From an uncultured Caryophanales bacterium (GTDB taxonomy: Bacteria > Bacillota_I > Bacilli_A > RFN20 > CAG-826): a DNA stretch of 64,000 nucleotides. The stretch is taken from NCBI GenBank assembly GCA_905197045.1, contig CAJJXG010000002.1, forward strand, positions 1-64,000. Direction: 5' to 3'. The notes under the pieces are model-generated. The model ran no database searches and had not been told where the DNA came from. It saw only the letters and a program-made list of their open reading frames with translations. Below are positions 19,065-27,285 of the stretch, piece by piece (position 1 is the stretch's first letter; every line of letters begins with the position of its first letter). The position numbers were made by a program, and so were the translations under genes.

Positions 19065-21482
19065 ATGATATTCTCAAACAAACAAGAATTTGCAAAAGAA
19101 TTTAAATCAAGAATGTCTGCTAAATATGGTCGTTCACCATCTGATGCTCACGTTCTTGAAAAATACGATATTTTAGGTGAAATGGTTCGTGATTATGCTG
19201 GTTATAACTGGCGTAAAACACACGAATACTTAAACGATAACCATTCAAAACAATTAATCTATTTCTCAATGGAATTCTTAATTGGTCGTTTACTTACTAA
19301 TAACATGATGAATTTAGGAATTTATGATATTTGTAAGGATGGCTTAAGCGAATTAGGGATCGACATTGGCGAGCTTGAAGATATGGAAGCTGATGCTGGA
19401 TTAGGAAATGGTGGGTTAGGAAGACTTGCTGCTTGTTTCCTTGATTCAATTGCATCTCTTGGTTATCCAGGAAATGGAAATTGTATTCGCTATGAATATG
19501 GTTTCTTTAAACAAAAAATTGTTGATGAAAAACAAATCGAACTCCCTGATCAATGGCTTCAAAATGGCTATGTTTGGGAAGTTAGAAAACCAAAACACTC
19601 AGTTGAAGTAAGCTTTTATGGAAACGCTGAAACATATTTAAAACCAAATGGTGATTATGGAATTAGAACAGTAAATTCAACAAAAATTACTGCTTGCCCA
19701 TATGATGTTTCTGTAGTTGGTTATAAAAATGGAGTCGCTAACAACTTAAGACTTTGGAAAGCTCAACCAAGCGAACAAAATTTCCCTTATAACATTTCTT
19801 TTGATGAATACTTAAATCAAATTAATGAATTATGCCATGGTTTATATCCAGATGACACCACAGAGCACGGAAAATTGTTAAGACTTAGACAACAATATTT
19901 CTTTGTTAGTGCCGGTCTTCAAAGCGCAATTAGAGGTTTCATTCGTTTAGGAGGAGACTTACATAAATTCTATGAAAGTTATGTTTTCCAACTTAACGAC
20001 ACCCATCCAATTTTAGCTATTCCAGAACTTATGAGACTTTTAATGGATGAACATGGCTTTGGCTGGGATGAAGCATGGGAGCAAGTTACAAAATGTATTG
20101 CTTATACAAACCATACAGTAATGCCTGAAGCTCTTGAAAAATGGCCAATTCAATACATCCAAAATTTAATTCCACGTTGCTACATGATTATTGAAGAAAT
20201 TAATCGTCGTACAATGATTTGGATGAACCAAAATGGTGTAAGTGAAGGCGAAATGAGCAATATGCAAATTATAAAAGATGGAATGGTTAGAATGACTAAC
20301 CTTGCAATCTTTACTTGCTTTAGCGTAAATGGTGTCGCTGCTTTGCATACAGACATTTTAAAAAGAGAGACATTCAAAGATTTCTATAAGTATTTCCCTG
20401 AAAAATTTAATAACAAAACTAATGGGGTTACTCATAGAAGATGGCTCATGTATTCAAACCCAGAACTTTCTAATTTAATTACTTCAAAAATTGGCGATTC
20501 TTGGATTAAAAACCCTGATGATTTAGAAAAACTCTTAAAATATCAAGATGATCGCGATACTCTTGAAGCCTTAAGAAAAGTTAAACATCTTAATAAGATT
20601 AAATTAGCAAAGTTTATCGAAAAGAATTATGGAATTAAGATTGATACTCATTCAATTATTGATACCCAAATTAAAAGATTACATGCCTATAAGAGACAAC
20701 TTTTAAATGTCTTTAGAATTATGCATTATTATTTTGAAATCAAAACAAATCCTGATTTCAAGATGCTTCCACATACCTTTATCTTTGGTGCTAAAGCTGC
20801 TCCAAGTTACGTTTTTGCAAAAGAAATTATTACTTTAATCAATGCTGTTGCAAATGTAGTTAACAACGATCCTGAAGTTTCAAAATATATGAAAGTTGTC
20901 TTCATGATCAACTATGGTGTTTCTTTAGCTGAATTAATTATTCCAGCAACCGATATTTCTGAACAAATTTCAACCGCCGGAAAAGAAGCAAGTGGTACAA
21001 GTAATATGAAGTTTATGATGAATGGTGCTTTAACACTTGGAACACTTGATGGAGCTAACGTTGAAATTAATGAACGAGTCGGTGATGATAATAGCTTTAT
21101 CTTTGGCTTAAAAGTCAACGATATTGAGTCCATTAAAAAGAGTGGAATGTATAACCCATGGGACTTATATAATAGCGACCAAAACATCAGAAGAATTTTA
21201 GATAGCTTATTTAATGGTCCATGGTGTGAAGGAATTCATGATCGTTTCAGAGGGATTTTTGATGAAATCATGAATCATAATGATGAGTATTTCATTTTAA
21301 TGGATTTTGCAGCTTATATTGATGAATCTAAAAAGATTGCTGACTATTATAAAAATAGACAAGCATGGACAAAGAGCTGCTTAATCAATATTGCTAAGAG
21401 TGGCTATTTCTCAAGTGATAGAACAATTGAGCAATACAATAAAGATATTTGGCATTTAAAGAAGATTGAATTTAAAGACTAA
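19065..21482 (+). CDS. glgP: glycogen/starch/alpha-glucan phosphorylase
   Basis: The 805-residue PLP enzyme releases glucose-1-phosphate from alpha-glucan chains. It carries the GNGGLGRLAACFLDS nucleotide/substrate region, FQLNDTHPILAIPELMR, YTNHTVMPEALEKWP and the PLP-binding block EASGTSNMKFMMNG, whose lysine is K649. Length is typical of the full-size family. Its Shine-Dalgarno AAGGAAGG lies inside the end of glgB, so the two are coupled. Together with GlgB, PfkA, Pyk and AckA it describes storage polymer use feeding fermentation to acetate. A strong terminator follows. Confidence 0.97.
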   Translation: MIFSNKQEFAKEFKSRMSAKYGRSPSDAHVLEKYDILGEMVRDYAGYNWRKTHEYLNDNHSKQLIYFSMEFLIGRLLTNNMMNLGIYDICKDGLSELGIDIGELEDMEADAGLGNGGLGRLAACFLDSIASLGYPGNGNCIRYEYGFFKQKIVDEKQIELPDQWLQNGYVWEVRKPKHSVEVSFYGNAETYLKPNGDYGIRTVNSTKITACPYDVSVVGYKNGVANNLRLWKAQPSEQNFPYNISFDEYLNQINELCHGLYPDDTTEHGKLLRLRQQYFFVSAGLQSAIRGFIRLGGDLHKFYESYVFQLNDTHPILAIPELMRLLMDEHGFGWDEAWEQVTKCIAYTNHTVMPEALEKWPIQYIQNLIPRCYMIIEEINRRTMIWMNQNGVSEGEMSNMQIIKDGMVRMTNLAIFTCFSVNGVAALHTDILKRETFKDFYKYFPEKFNNKTNGVTHRRWLMYSNPELSNLITSKIGDSWIKNPDDLEKLLKYQDDRDTLEALRKVKHLNKIKLAKFIEKNYGIKIDTHSIIDTQIKRLHAYKRQLLNVFRIMHYYFEIKTNPDFKMLPHTFIFGAKAAPSYVFAKEIITLINAVANVVNNDPEVSKYMKVVFMINYGVSLAELIIPATDISEQISTAGKEASGTSNMKFMMNGALTLGTLDGANVEINERVGDDNSFIFGLKVNDIESIKKSGMYNPWDLYNSDQNIRRILDSLFNGPWCEGIHDRFRGIFDEIMNHNDEYFILMDFAAYIDESKKIADYYKNRQAWTKSCLINIAKSGYFSSDRTIEQYNKDIWHLKKIEFKD

Positions 21483-21510
21483 TATCTTTTAAGAAGAAAT
21501 AACTTTGATA

Positions 21511-21545
21511 GTGATGTCTTTTCATTAAGACATCACTTTTATTTT
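21511..21545 (+). terminator. Rho-independent terminator after glgP
   Basis: A perfect 10-bp stem GTGATGTCTT/AAGACATCAC (21511-21520 with 21527-21536) with a 6-nt loop is followed by a T-rich run. Confidence 0.9.
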
Positions 21546-21682
21546 GTCTCCTTTCTTTTATTAATTATCTCTTCACTAATATAAAGGAGTTTATTTGACA
21601 AAAGTAAAAAATATTTTAACTTTTTGTTTAAAAATTTACTTTTTAAAACTCAGTTTTTTTAATACTTTTTTCTTGGCTATGT

Positions 21683-21688
21683 TATAAT
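21683..21688 (+). promoter_or_regulatory. -10 element of the lemA-DUF3137 operon
   Basis: TATAAT lies about 20 nt before the lemA start codon, with AAGGAGG in between. No clear -35 element is seen. Confidence 0.5.
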
Positions 21689-21708
21689 TCAAAAAGGAGG
21701 GTGAAAAA

Positions 21709-22308
21709 ATGATAATACCTAATTTATTATTAAGCACTGGTGCTATTATTGGTATCGTAGTAGTGGCTGTTATTGTACTAGTTTTCATAATTATTGTTGC
21801 TTGGTACATTTCAACAATGAACTGGTTTAGAAGAACCAAAGTTAAAGTTGATGAAGCAAATAGTGGAATTGATGTTGCTTTAACAAAACGTTATGACCTT
21901 TTAACAAAAGCTTTAGCTGCTGTTAAAGGCTATGCAAAACATGAGGCTGAAACTTTAAGTAAAGTTATCGGCATGAGAACTGGCTCAATTAAAGAATTAT
22001 CCTTAGATGAAAAAAGTAAACTCAATGCTGAACTTAGCCAAGTTCAAAGAGGAATTAATGTAGTAGTTGAACAATATCCTCAACTTAAAGCTGATACACA
22101 ATTCACTTTACTTCAAAACCAAACAGCCGATTGTGAAGAACAACTTCAAGCAGCAAGAAGAGTTTATAACTCTAACGTTTCGATTTTTAATCAAAAAAGG
22201 GTTACTTTCCCAAGTTCAATTGTTGCGAAAAGAATTGGCTTTACTAGCGATCTTGAATTCTTCAAAGCTGATGAAGAAAAACGTCAAGACGTCAAATTTG
22301 ATTTCTAA
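21709..22308 (+). CDS. lemA: LemA family protein
   Basis: The 199-residue protein has one N-terminal membrane segment (about residues 10-33) with the rest predicted as a helical bundle. NWFRRTKVKVDEANSGIDVALTKRYDLL near residue 40 is the LemA signature. LemA proteins are membrane-anchored four-helix proteins of uncertain role, linked in some bacteria to envelope stress or surface-antigen presentation. AAGGAGG precedes the ATG. The next gene encodes a DUF3137 membrane protein, a recurrent LemA partner, eight bases downstream. The family is firm, the function unknown. Confidence 0.9.
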   Translation: MIIPNLLLSTGAIIGIVVVAVIVLVFIIIVAWYISTMNWFRRTKVKVDEANSGIDVALTKRYDLLTKALAAVKGYAKHEAETLSKVIGMRTGSIKELSLDEKSKLNAELSQVQRGINVVVEQYPQLKADTQFTLLQNQTADCEEQLQAARRVYNSNVSIFNQKRVTFPSSIVAKRIGFTSDLEFFKADEEKRQDVKFDF

Positions 22309-22315
22309 TTAAAAA

Positions 22316-23251
22316 ATGGAAAATCAAGAAGAAAAGCTTGCAAATCTTGAATCTTTAAGAAAAAAATTGCTTAATAAAGCAATTTTTGTTTTGGTGTTTT
22401 TTGGTCTTTGTACACTTGTTGGAATCATCCTTTTTATAATTCAATTTTTTGATTATAACGACATGATTTATTATTTTGTTGGATTTGTTTTACTTATTGT
22501 CGGCGTAGTTGGAATGATTGTTGGCATCAGTCAACTTAATAAGAAACTTGCTAAAGCTTTTAAAGAAGAGTTTGATAAGAATTATTTAAAAGAAATATAT
22601 GGTGATGATTTTCAAATTTTTTATAAAAAAGGCTTAAGTTTTTCTTATTTACAACAAAGTGATGTATTAAGATCACCAGATCACTATTATTCAAGCAATT
22701 TATTTACAAGCTCTTATAAAGGCGTTCAAATTGAAGGTTGTAATTATTGCGCAGAATTTATTCACGTTACTACAGATAGCAAAGGACACACTAAAAAAGT
22801 GACTTATAGCTACCCAGGAAAAGCTTATGTATTTACTTTTCCTCGCCAATTCAAAGAATATTTCTGTTCATTTGAAAAAGGCGCTATCTCCGAGTTTTAT
22901 AGAACTCCTTCAAAAAGAAGCGAAGTAGAATTTGAATCTGTCGAATTTAATAAAAAGTTCAAATCTTATTCAAGTGATCAAACATTTGCTTTCTATTTAA
23001 TGACTCCACAAGTTCAATTATCTTTACTTGAATTTGATGAGAAAGTTAAAAGTAAGATTGTTTTTGTTGTTGATGGAAATAAATTATTTGTATTTATGAA
23101 TAATTATGAATCAGCATCAAGAGTTAGCGTATTTAAAAAAGTGTCTCAAGAAACTTTAAATAATTATCTATTAGAATTATCTTTACCACTTAAATTAATA
23201 GATGACTTTGATGTAGACAAAAATAAGTTCTTAGACACAAGTCTTAAATAA
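22316..23251 (+). CDS. DUF3137-like membrane protein, LemA partner
   Basis: This 311-residue protein begins with a short cytoplasmic stretch, has two closely spaced membrane helices (about residues 20-42 and 50-70) and then a soluble domain. The soluble part, including the paired segments GVQIEGCNYCAEFIHV and GKAYVFTFPRQF, resembles DUF3137 proteins found beside LemA. Its function is unknown; co-occurrence suggests a membrane complex with LemA. It starts seven bases after the lemA stop without an obvious separate promoter, so translation is probably coupled. The operon ends at the terminator at 23337. Confidence 0.75.
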   Translation: MENQEEKLANLESLRKKLLNKAIFVLVFFGLCTLVGIILFIIQFFDYNDMIYYFVGFVLLIVGVVGMIVGISQLNKKLAKAFKEEFDKNYLKEIYGDDFQIFYKKGLSFSYLQQSDVLRSPDHYYSSNLFTSSYKGVQIEGCNYCAEFIHVTTDSKGHTKKVTYSYPGKAYVFTFPRQFKEYFCSFEKGAISEFYRTPSKRSEVEFESVEFNKKFKSYSSDQTFAFYLMTPQVQLSLLEFDEKVKSKIVFVVDGNKLFVFMNNYESASRVSVFKKVSQETLNNYLLELSLPLKLIDDFDVDKNKFLDTSLK

Positions 23252-23336
23252 AAGTGAACTTTTGCAAGGTTTTTGGTTTGATTATCTAGTTTTTTAGTAG
23301 ATAATTAAACGATAAAATTTCGAAGAAATTAAAAGT

Positions 23337-23359
23337 GAGGGGTTTCGGCCCCTCTTTTT
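23337..23359 (+). terminator. Rho-independent terminator after the LemA operon
   Basis: GAGGGG/CCCCTC (23337-23342 with 23349-23354) closes a TTTCGG loop and is followed by five T residues. The stem could also serve the convergent tRNA unit. Confidence 0.85.
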
Positions 23360-23415
23360 AAAGCTCTAAAAGTGCATAAAAAAAGCAACTATTCAGTTGC
23401 TAATTAACTAATTTA

Positions 23416-23491
<76 letters not shown>

Positions 23492-23509
23492 AATATTTTC
23501 AAAAAAATT

Positions 23510-23585
23510 TGGCGGACCAGACGAGAATCGAACTCGCGATCTCCACTGTGACAGAGTGGCATGTTAACCGCTACACCACTGGTCC
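23510..23585 (-). tRNA. tRNA-Asp(GTC)
   Basis: The minus strand gives acceptor GGACCAG/CTGGTCC, an anticodon stem CCACT/AGTGG with anticodon GTC, T-loop GTTCGATT, discriminator G and an encoded CCA. It precedes tRNA-Phe by 18 nt in the same transcript. Confidence 0.96.
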
Positions 23586-23620
23586 GCTTTAACTTTGACG
23601 CGTCTTAAACGCGCTCAAAT

Positions 23621-23650
23621 AATATAGCACAGAAAAAAAGTTTCACGCAA
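23621..23650 (-). promoter_or_regulatory. promoter of the tRNA-Asp/tRNA-Phe unit
   Basis: On the minus strand TTGCGT (23645-23650) and TATATT (23621-23626) are 18 nt apart, ending 35 nt upstream of tRNA-Asp. Confidence 0.65.
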
Positions 23651-23767
23651 GAGGAAATTTAAATTTTTTTCGAAAAATTTCATAAAATAGTGAATTTTAA
23701 CACTTGAAATAAAATTTTAAGCGATAAAATCTTGGTATCTTTTACTATTAAGAATAGGCGAAAAATA

Positions 23768-23779
23768 CGATAATTATCG
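23768..23779. promoter_or_regulatory. 12-bp perfect palindrome upstream of the CarD-like gene
   Basis: CGATAATTATCG is a perfect palindrome lying 33 nt upstream of the TATAAT (23812-23817) of the CarD-like gene. It may be an operator; T-rich flanks also allow a weak terminator. The rest of 23586-23839 shows nothing beyond the tRNA promoter. Confidence 0.35.
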
Positions 23780-23839
23780 AATTTTTTCTAGTTTTAAATT
23801 TCTTAAAATGCTATAATCTAAACGAAGTCAGGGAAGTTA

Positions 23840-24346
23840 ATGTTTAAAAAAGAAGATATTGTTGTAAACAAAAAAGGACAAGTTTGTAAAGTTATTGACA
23901 TACTCGATAATTTTGATGTTGGATTAGGTAAAAATACCTATTATGTTTTAGTTCCTTATTTTAATGAGAAAAACGATAGTATTAAATATTACATTCCTGC
24001 TGATAAAGAAGGTATTATTCGTAGTGCTTTAAAGGAAAAAGAAATAATTGCTTTAATTGATAGTTTACCTAGCATTAAAGAAATCTGGATAACAAATCCT
24101 AAAATTAGAAAAGCAAAGTTTAGAGAACTTTATGATTCAGGTAACCCTATTGAAATATTTAGACTTATTAAATCATTTGAAAAGAAGAAAAAAGAATTAG
24201 AAAAAGAAAATAAATTTTTATCTTTTACTGATGAGAGTTTTTTAAGAGAAATCAAAACTAACATCTATAATGAGTTTTCTGTTGGTTTAAATATTACTTC
24301 TAAAGACGTTGAAGCTTTTATTTTTAATCGTTTAAAAGAAATTTAA
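23840..24346 (+). CDS. CarD/CdnL-TRCF family transcription regulator
   Basis: The 168-residue protein has an N-terminal RNA-polymerase-interacting domain of the CarD/TRCF-RID type (residues 1 to about 65, starting FKKEDIVVNKKGQVCKVIDI, with YYVLVPYFN and YYIPAD following) and a helical C-terminal part rich in Lys and Glu. CarD-like proteins bind the RNA polymerase beta subunit and stabilise open complexes, affecting rRNA and many other promoters. Length matches the family. It is a single gene with its own TATAAT and an AGGGAA ribosome site. The fold assignment is good; its regulon is unknown. Confidence 0.85.
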   Translation: MFKKEDIVVNKKGQVCKVIDILDNFDVGLGKNTYYVLVPYFNEKNDSIKYYIPADKEGIIRSALKEKEIIALIDSLPSIKEIWITNPKIRKAKFRELYDSGNPIEIFRLIKSFEKKKKELEKENKFLSFTDESFLREIKTNIYNEFSVGLNITSKDVEAFIFNRLKEI

Positions 24347-24407
24347 GTAAGCAATTATTTTGCTTTTTACGATAGTTTAATTTAATCTTTTAAAGAGGTT
24401 TTTTGTT

Positions 24408-25304
24408 ATGAAAGATTTAATTATTATTGGTGCAGGACCAGGTGGCGTAACGGCTGCAATTTATGCAAAAAGAAGCAATCTTGATTTATTAGTTTTTGAA
24501 AAAAGCTGTGTTGGTGGCAATGTTGTAAATGCTTTTGAAATTGAAAATTATCCAGGGGTAGGTAAAATCGTTGGGGCAGATTTAGCAATCAATTTTTTAA
24601 ATGAACTTGATGCTTTAAATATTGAAGTCAATTACGAAGAAATTAAAGAAGTCAAAAAAGTTGATGATTATTTTAAAGTTACAACTATCGATGATATAAC
24701 ATATGAAGCTAAAAAAGTTCTTTTAGCACTTGGAACAAAGCCTCGTAAATTAAATTTAGAAAATGAAGATGCTTTACTTGGTAGAGGAATAAGTTTTTGT
24801 GCAACTTGTGATGGAGCCTTTTATAAAAATAAAACTGTCTTAGTTGTTGGTGGAGGAAATAGCGCTTTAACTGAAGCGATGTATTTAGCAAATATTGCTA
24901 AAAAAGTTTATGTAATCACTCGCCATGAATTAAAAGGCGCTAAAAAAGAGATCGATGAATTAAAGAGTAAAGAAAATATCGAAGTTATCGAATTTAAGCA
25001 AATTAAAACCCTTTTAGAAGAAAATAAGAAACTTCATGGAGTTATTTTATTTGATACAAACACAAAAGAAGAAAGCACACTTGATGTTGATGGAGTTTTT
25101 GTCTATATTGGACAAATCCCTCAAACCGCTTTTTTATCTAACTTAAATATATTAAATGAAAGAGGTTTTATTGAAGTTGATAAGCATTTTCAAACAAGCG
25201 TTAAGGGCTTATTTGCAATAGGCGATTGTATTGATAAAGAAGTAAGACAAATTGCAACTGCAGTAGGTGATGCCGCTAGTGCGATTCATTATTTAGAAAA
25301 ATAA
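24408..25304 (+). CDS. trxB: thioredoxin reductase-like FAD flavoprotein
   Basis: The 298-residue protein has the N-terminal FAD motif IIGAGPGGVTAA, the redox pair CATC (C131, C134) in SFCATCDGAFYKN, a second nucleotide-binding motif VVGGGNSALTEA and the C-terminal GLFAIGDCID. This is the low-molecular-weight thioredoxin reductase architecture and a normal length. The usual NADPH-specifying HRR segment reads VITRHELKGAKK instead, so the electron donor is uncertain and could be NADH or another carrier. AAAGAGG lies before the ATG. It is followed by the DUF1461 and MIF genes, possibly under a separate start. Confidence 0.88.
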   Translation: MKDLIIIGAGPGGVTAAIYAKRSNLDLLVFEKSCVGGNVVNAFEIENYPGVGKIVGADLAINFLNELDALNIEVNYEEIKEVKKVDDYFKVTTIDDITYEAKKVLLALGTKPRKLNLENEDALLGRGISFCATCDGAFYKNKTVLVVGGGNSALTEAMYLANIAKKVYVITRHELKGAKKEIDELKSKENIEVIEFKQIKTLLEENKKLHGVILFDTNTKEESTLDVDGVFVYIGQIPQTAFLSNLNILNERGFIEVDKHFQTSVKGLFAIGDCIDKEVRQIATAVGDAASAIHYLEK

Positions 25305-25357
25305 GAATTTATCATTTTTTAGTTTATTCTTACCTACCAAGTTATTATCATTTAAAT

Positions 25358-26068
25358 ATGAGAAAAATTGGTAGGTTTTTTAATACATTCATCTATGCTT
25401 TAAGTTTTATTGTTCTAGTTGTAACTTTTGCAATAGCTTTACCTATTTTATGGCGTGATTTTTATTATTTTCATATTGATTTATTAAATATCACTGAAGC
25501 AACAGGTCGCTCTAAAAGCGATTTAATCTTTTCTTTTAATGAACTAATGGATTCACTTGTTTTTTATAAGCCTTTTAGCGAAGGAGTGTTTGATTATTCT
25601 CCAAGTGGAATGAATCATTTTTTAGATTGTCGAATTCTTTTTACTCTTGATCTTTTAGCCTTACCTATTAGTTTTTTACTTTTTATTACTTATTCATTTT
25701 TAATTAAATTTAACGTTATTAAAGTTTATAGAATTAAAGGATTTTCAATTTTATTTTTTGCTTCTTTTGTACCAATTATTCTTTTAGGGGCTTTAGGAAT
25801 TTACGCTTTAATTGATGTTAATAGTGCTTATGCCTTTTTTCATGCTGTTTTATTTCCTGGAAAAGAAAACTGGATATTTAATCCTGTTACTGATCCAATA
25901 ATTAATGCCTTACCTGAACAATTTTTCTTAGATTGTGGGATTTTAATATTTGGAGTTATGCTTATAATTTTGCTTGCGGTAATTATTTTTAATATTGTTC
26001 GTAAAGTTAAACAAAACTCAATTATAAGATATTCAAAATATGATTTAATAAGGAGAGGAGTAAATTAA
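25358..26068 (+). CDS. DUF1461/TIGR01906 family integral membrane protein
   Basis: The 236-residue protein has four predicted membrane helices (about residues 10-32, 92-112, 125-148 and 190-215). Between the first and second is an extracytoplasmic loop with the family-typical spacing of ATGRSKSDLIFSFNELMDSL and a MNHFLDCR segment. TIGR01906 proteins are found in Firmicutes and have no established role. A TATCAT hexamer ends six bases before the ATG and no Shine-Dalgarno is present, so the message may be leaderless. The stop codon is followed after one base by the MIF-like gene, indicating co-transcription. Confidence 0.75.
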   Translation: MRKIGRFFNTFIYALSFIVLVVTFAIALPILWRDFYYFHIDLLNITEATGRSKSDLIFSFNELMDSLVFYKPFSEGVFDYSPSGMNHFLDCRILFTLDLLALPISFLLFITYSFLIKFNVIKVYRIKGFSILFFASFVPIILLGALGIYALIDVNSAYAFFHAVLFPGKENWIFNPVTDPIINALPEQFFLDCGILIFGVMLIILLAVIIFNIVRKVKQNSIIRYSKYDLIRRGVN

Positions 26069-26069
26069 A

Positions 26070-26411
26070 ATGCCTTTTATTCAACTTAAAACTAATGCAG
26101 AAATCAATGAAAACGATGAAAAATTAATTAAAAGTAAACTTGGAGAACTTGTTACAATTATTCCAGGAAAAAGTGAAAATTGGTTAATGGTTCAAATAAG
26201 TGGCGGAAAGAAAATGTATTTTAAAGGTAGCGATGAAAAATGCGCAATGATTGAAGTTAAGATTTATGGCAAAGCAACAAGTGAGGCCTATGATAAATTA
26301 ACTTATGAGATTACCGATCTTGTTAGTAAAACTTTAAATATTTCTCCTACAAGAATTTATGTAAGTTATTTTGAAACTCCTAATTGGGGGTTTGCTGGAA
26401 GCAATTTCTAA
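26070..26411 (+). CDS. MIF-like tautomerase superfamily protein
   Basis: The 113-residue protein matches macrophage migration inhibitory factor in length and pattern. It has Pro2, which becomes the N-terminal catalytic base after Met removal; a central KMYFKGSDEKCAMIEVKIYG strand pair; and the C-terminal NWGFAGSNF, close to the NWGWNGSTF ending of animal MIF. Members form trimers with keto-enol tautomerase activity. Bacterial copies are known but scattered. GGAGAGGAG lies in the end of the upstream gene. Composition matches the neighbours, so this is not contamination. The biological role here is unknown. Confidence 0.88.
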   Translation: MPFIQLKTNAEINENDEKLIKSKLGELVTIIPGKSENWLMVQISGGKKMYFKGSDEKCAMIEVKIYGKATSEAYDKLTYEITDLVSKTLNISPTRIYVSYFETPNWGFAGSNF

Positions 26412-26428
26412 AATAAATAAACTTTCGT

Positions 26429-26454
26429 AAATAATAGCGATTATGCTATTATTT
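26429..26454 (+). terminator. A+T-rich hairpin after the MIF-like gene
   Basis: AAATAATAGC/GCTATTATTT (26429-26438 with 26445-26454) forms a perfect 10-bp stem with a 6-nt loop. It is weakly T-rich afterwards and ends just before tRNA-Gly, so it may also contain part of the tRNA promoter. Confidence 0.5.
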
Positions 26455-26460
26455 ATTCAC

Positions 26461-26534
26461 GCATCATTAGTTCAATGGTAGAACGTTAGCTTCCCAAGCT
26501 GAATACGCGAGTTCGATTCTCGTATGGTGCTCCA
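26461..26534 (+). tRNA. tRNA-Gly(CCC)
   Basis: Acceptor GCATCAT pairs with ATGGTGC (one G-U); D-arm AGTTCAATGGTAGAAC; anticodon stem TTAGC/GCTGA with loop TTCCCAA giving anticodon CCC; T-loop GTTCGATT; discriminator T and encoded CCA. All positions expected of tRNA-Gly are present. Confidence 0.95.
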
Positions 26535-26556
26535 AAATTTTGCATATTTTTCAGAT

Positions 26557-26650
26557 TATTCTGTTTAAATTAATATATAGGTCCGAGAAATCGGATTTTT
26601 ATTTTAGAGACGATATTGCGGATGATAAGAGGTTCGAACCAACAATAAAA
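26557..26650. repeat. ~95-nt imperfect direct repeat, copy A
   Basis: This segment and 27081-27177 share the order ATTCT-TTTAA, an A-rich patch, GTCCGAGAAAT-GGATTTTTATTTT, GATAT-GC-GATG-TA and AATAAAA. Copy A contains GGTTCGAACC, and read on the minus strand has a tRNA-like order with a D-arm-like TCAGTTG, but the stems do not close. It may be a decayed tRNA with its flank. Confidence 0.5.
26582..26605 (+). terminator. terminator after tRNA-Gly
   Basis: TCCGA-GAAA-TCGGA is a 5-bp stem closed by a GNRA tetraloop and followed by TTTTTATTTT. A related copy with one G-U pair lies at 27104-27130. Confidence 0.75.
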
Positions 26651-26744
26651 ACTCTGAATTTCTAGATATTCAACTGATTTACCAATACAAAAAAGTATAA
26701 AAGTTTAAGGCAAAGAAGCATTCAAATTCCTCGGTGTTGGTATA

Positions 26745-27017
26745 ATGGTTACCATACCTTTTGATAGAAAAGGATTTAATACGAGTGCTAACTTCACAGA
26801 AAACTTCACAGATAACTTCACAGAAAACGAAAGAAAAATAATAAAGTTAATTCAAAAAAATGACAAGATAACTACAAGTGAAATAGCATCTGAAATCACT
26901 CTTTCAATAAGAACAGTTCAAACAATCGTTAATTCACTAAAGCTGAAAGGCGTTTTAATTCGTGTCGGTCCAGATAAAGGTGGATATTGGGAGATAATTC
27001 ATAAAAAGCTAGATTAA
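26745..27017 (+). pseudogene. C-terminal winged-helix remnant of an AlbA_2/ATP-binding type regulator
   Basis: The 90-residue frame contains NFTENFTDNFTEN followed by a winged helix-turn-helix (ERKIIKLIQKNDKITTSEIASE onwards) ending GGYWEII. In Firmicutes this combination forms the C terminus of much larger AlbA_2-domain putative regulators, so I read it as a leftover tail. The only ATG lies inside a TATAATG sequence directly after a stop codon, and no ribosome site is visible. A short functional DNA-binding protein is the alternative. Three 12-bp units AACTTCACAGAN at 26790-26825 encode the FTEN repeats. Confidence 0.6.
26790..26825 (+). repeat. three tandem 12-bp units
   Basis: AACTTCACAGAA, AACTTCACAGAT and AACTTCACAGAA run head to tail and encode the repeated NFTE/NFTD residues of the winged-helix remnant. 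Confidence 0.8.
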
Positions 27018-27080
27018 GTCAGTTCGTTTCGAATTAACGATCTTAGCTATGCAAAAATTGGCAATTATTTAGTAGATTTA

Positions 27081-27177
27081 TATTCTATTTAAGCCAATAG
27101 AAGTCCGAGAAATTGGATTTTTATTTTTGATGAAGATATGGCTGATGTTATCGGACTTGGACTCGTGGACTAATAAA
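27081..27177. repeat. ~95-nt imperfect direct repeat, copy B
   Basis: Second copy of the segment at 26557-26650, including the degenerate terminator TCCGA-GAAA-TTGGA (27104-27117). The tRNA-like T-loop of copy A is not preserved here. The two copies bracket the winged-helix remnant. Confidence 0.5.
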
Positions 27178-27186
27178 ATTGTTGCA

Positions 27187-27285
27187 TTAATGATAAAAGA
27201 AATGATAATAATTTATTTCGCCATTTATGTCGCCATTTATTTCGCCATTGTATTCATTTATTTCGCCAAATTTGGTAAAAGATGC
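27187..27285 (-). pseudogene. short NGEIN-repeat remnant of a regulator gene
   Basis: The minus strand has 32 sense codons between two stops that spell an NGEINGDINGEIN tandem repeat, encoded by repeated GGCGAAATAAAT units. Such linkers occur just before the C-terminal winged helix of AlbA_2-type putative regulators, the same family as the plus-strand remnant at 26745. There is no start codon or downstream domain, so this is a fragment. Positions 27290-27540 hold nothing I recognise. Confidence 0.45.

Noticed and set aside
26070..26411. MIF gene as eukaryotic contamination
   Set aside because: It sits one base after a Firmicutes-type gene with a Shine-Dalgarno site, has no introns and matches the local base composition.
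27220..27275. Possible short CRISPR-like array of CGCCATTTAT units
   Set aside because: Units are adjacent without spacers and translate into an NGEIN repeat on the minus strand; no cas genes are near.
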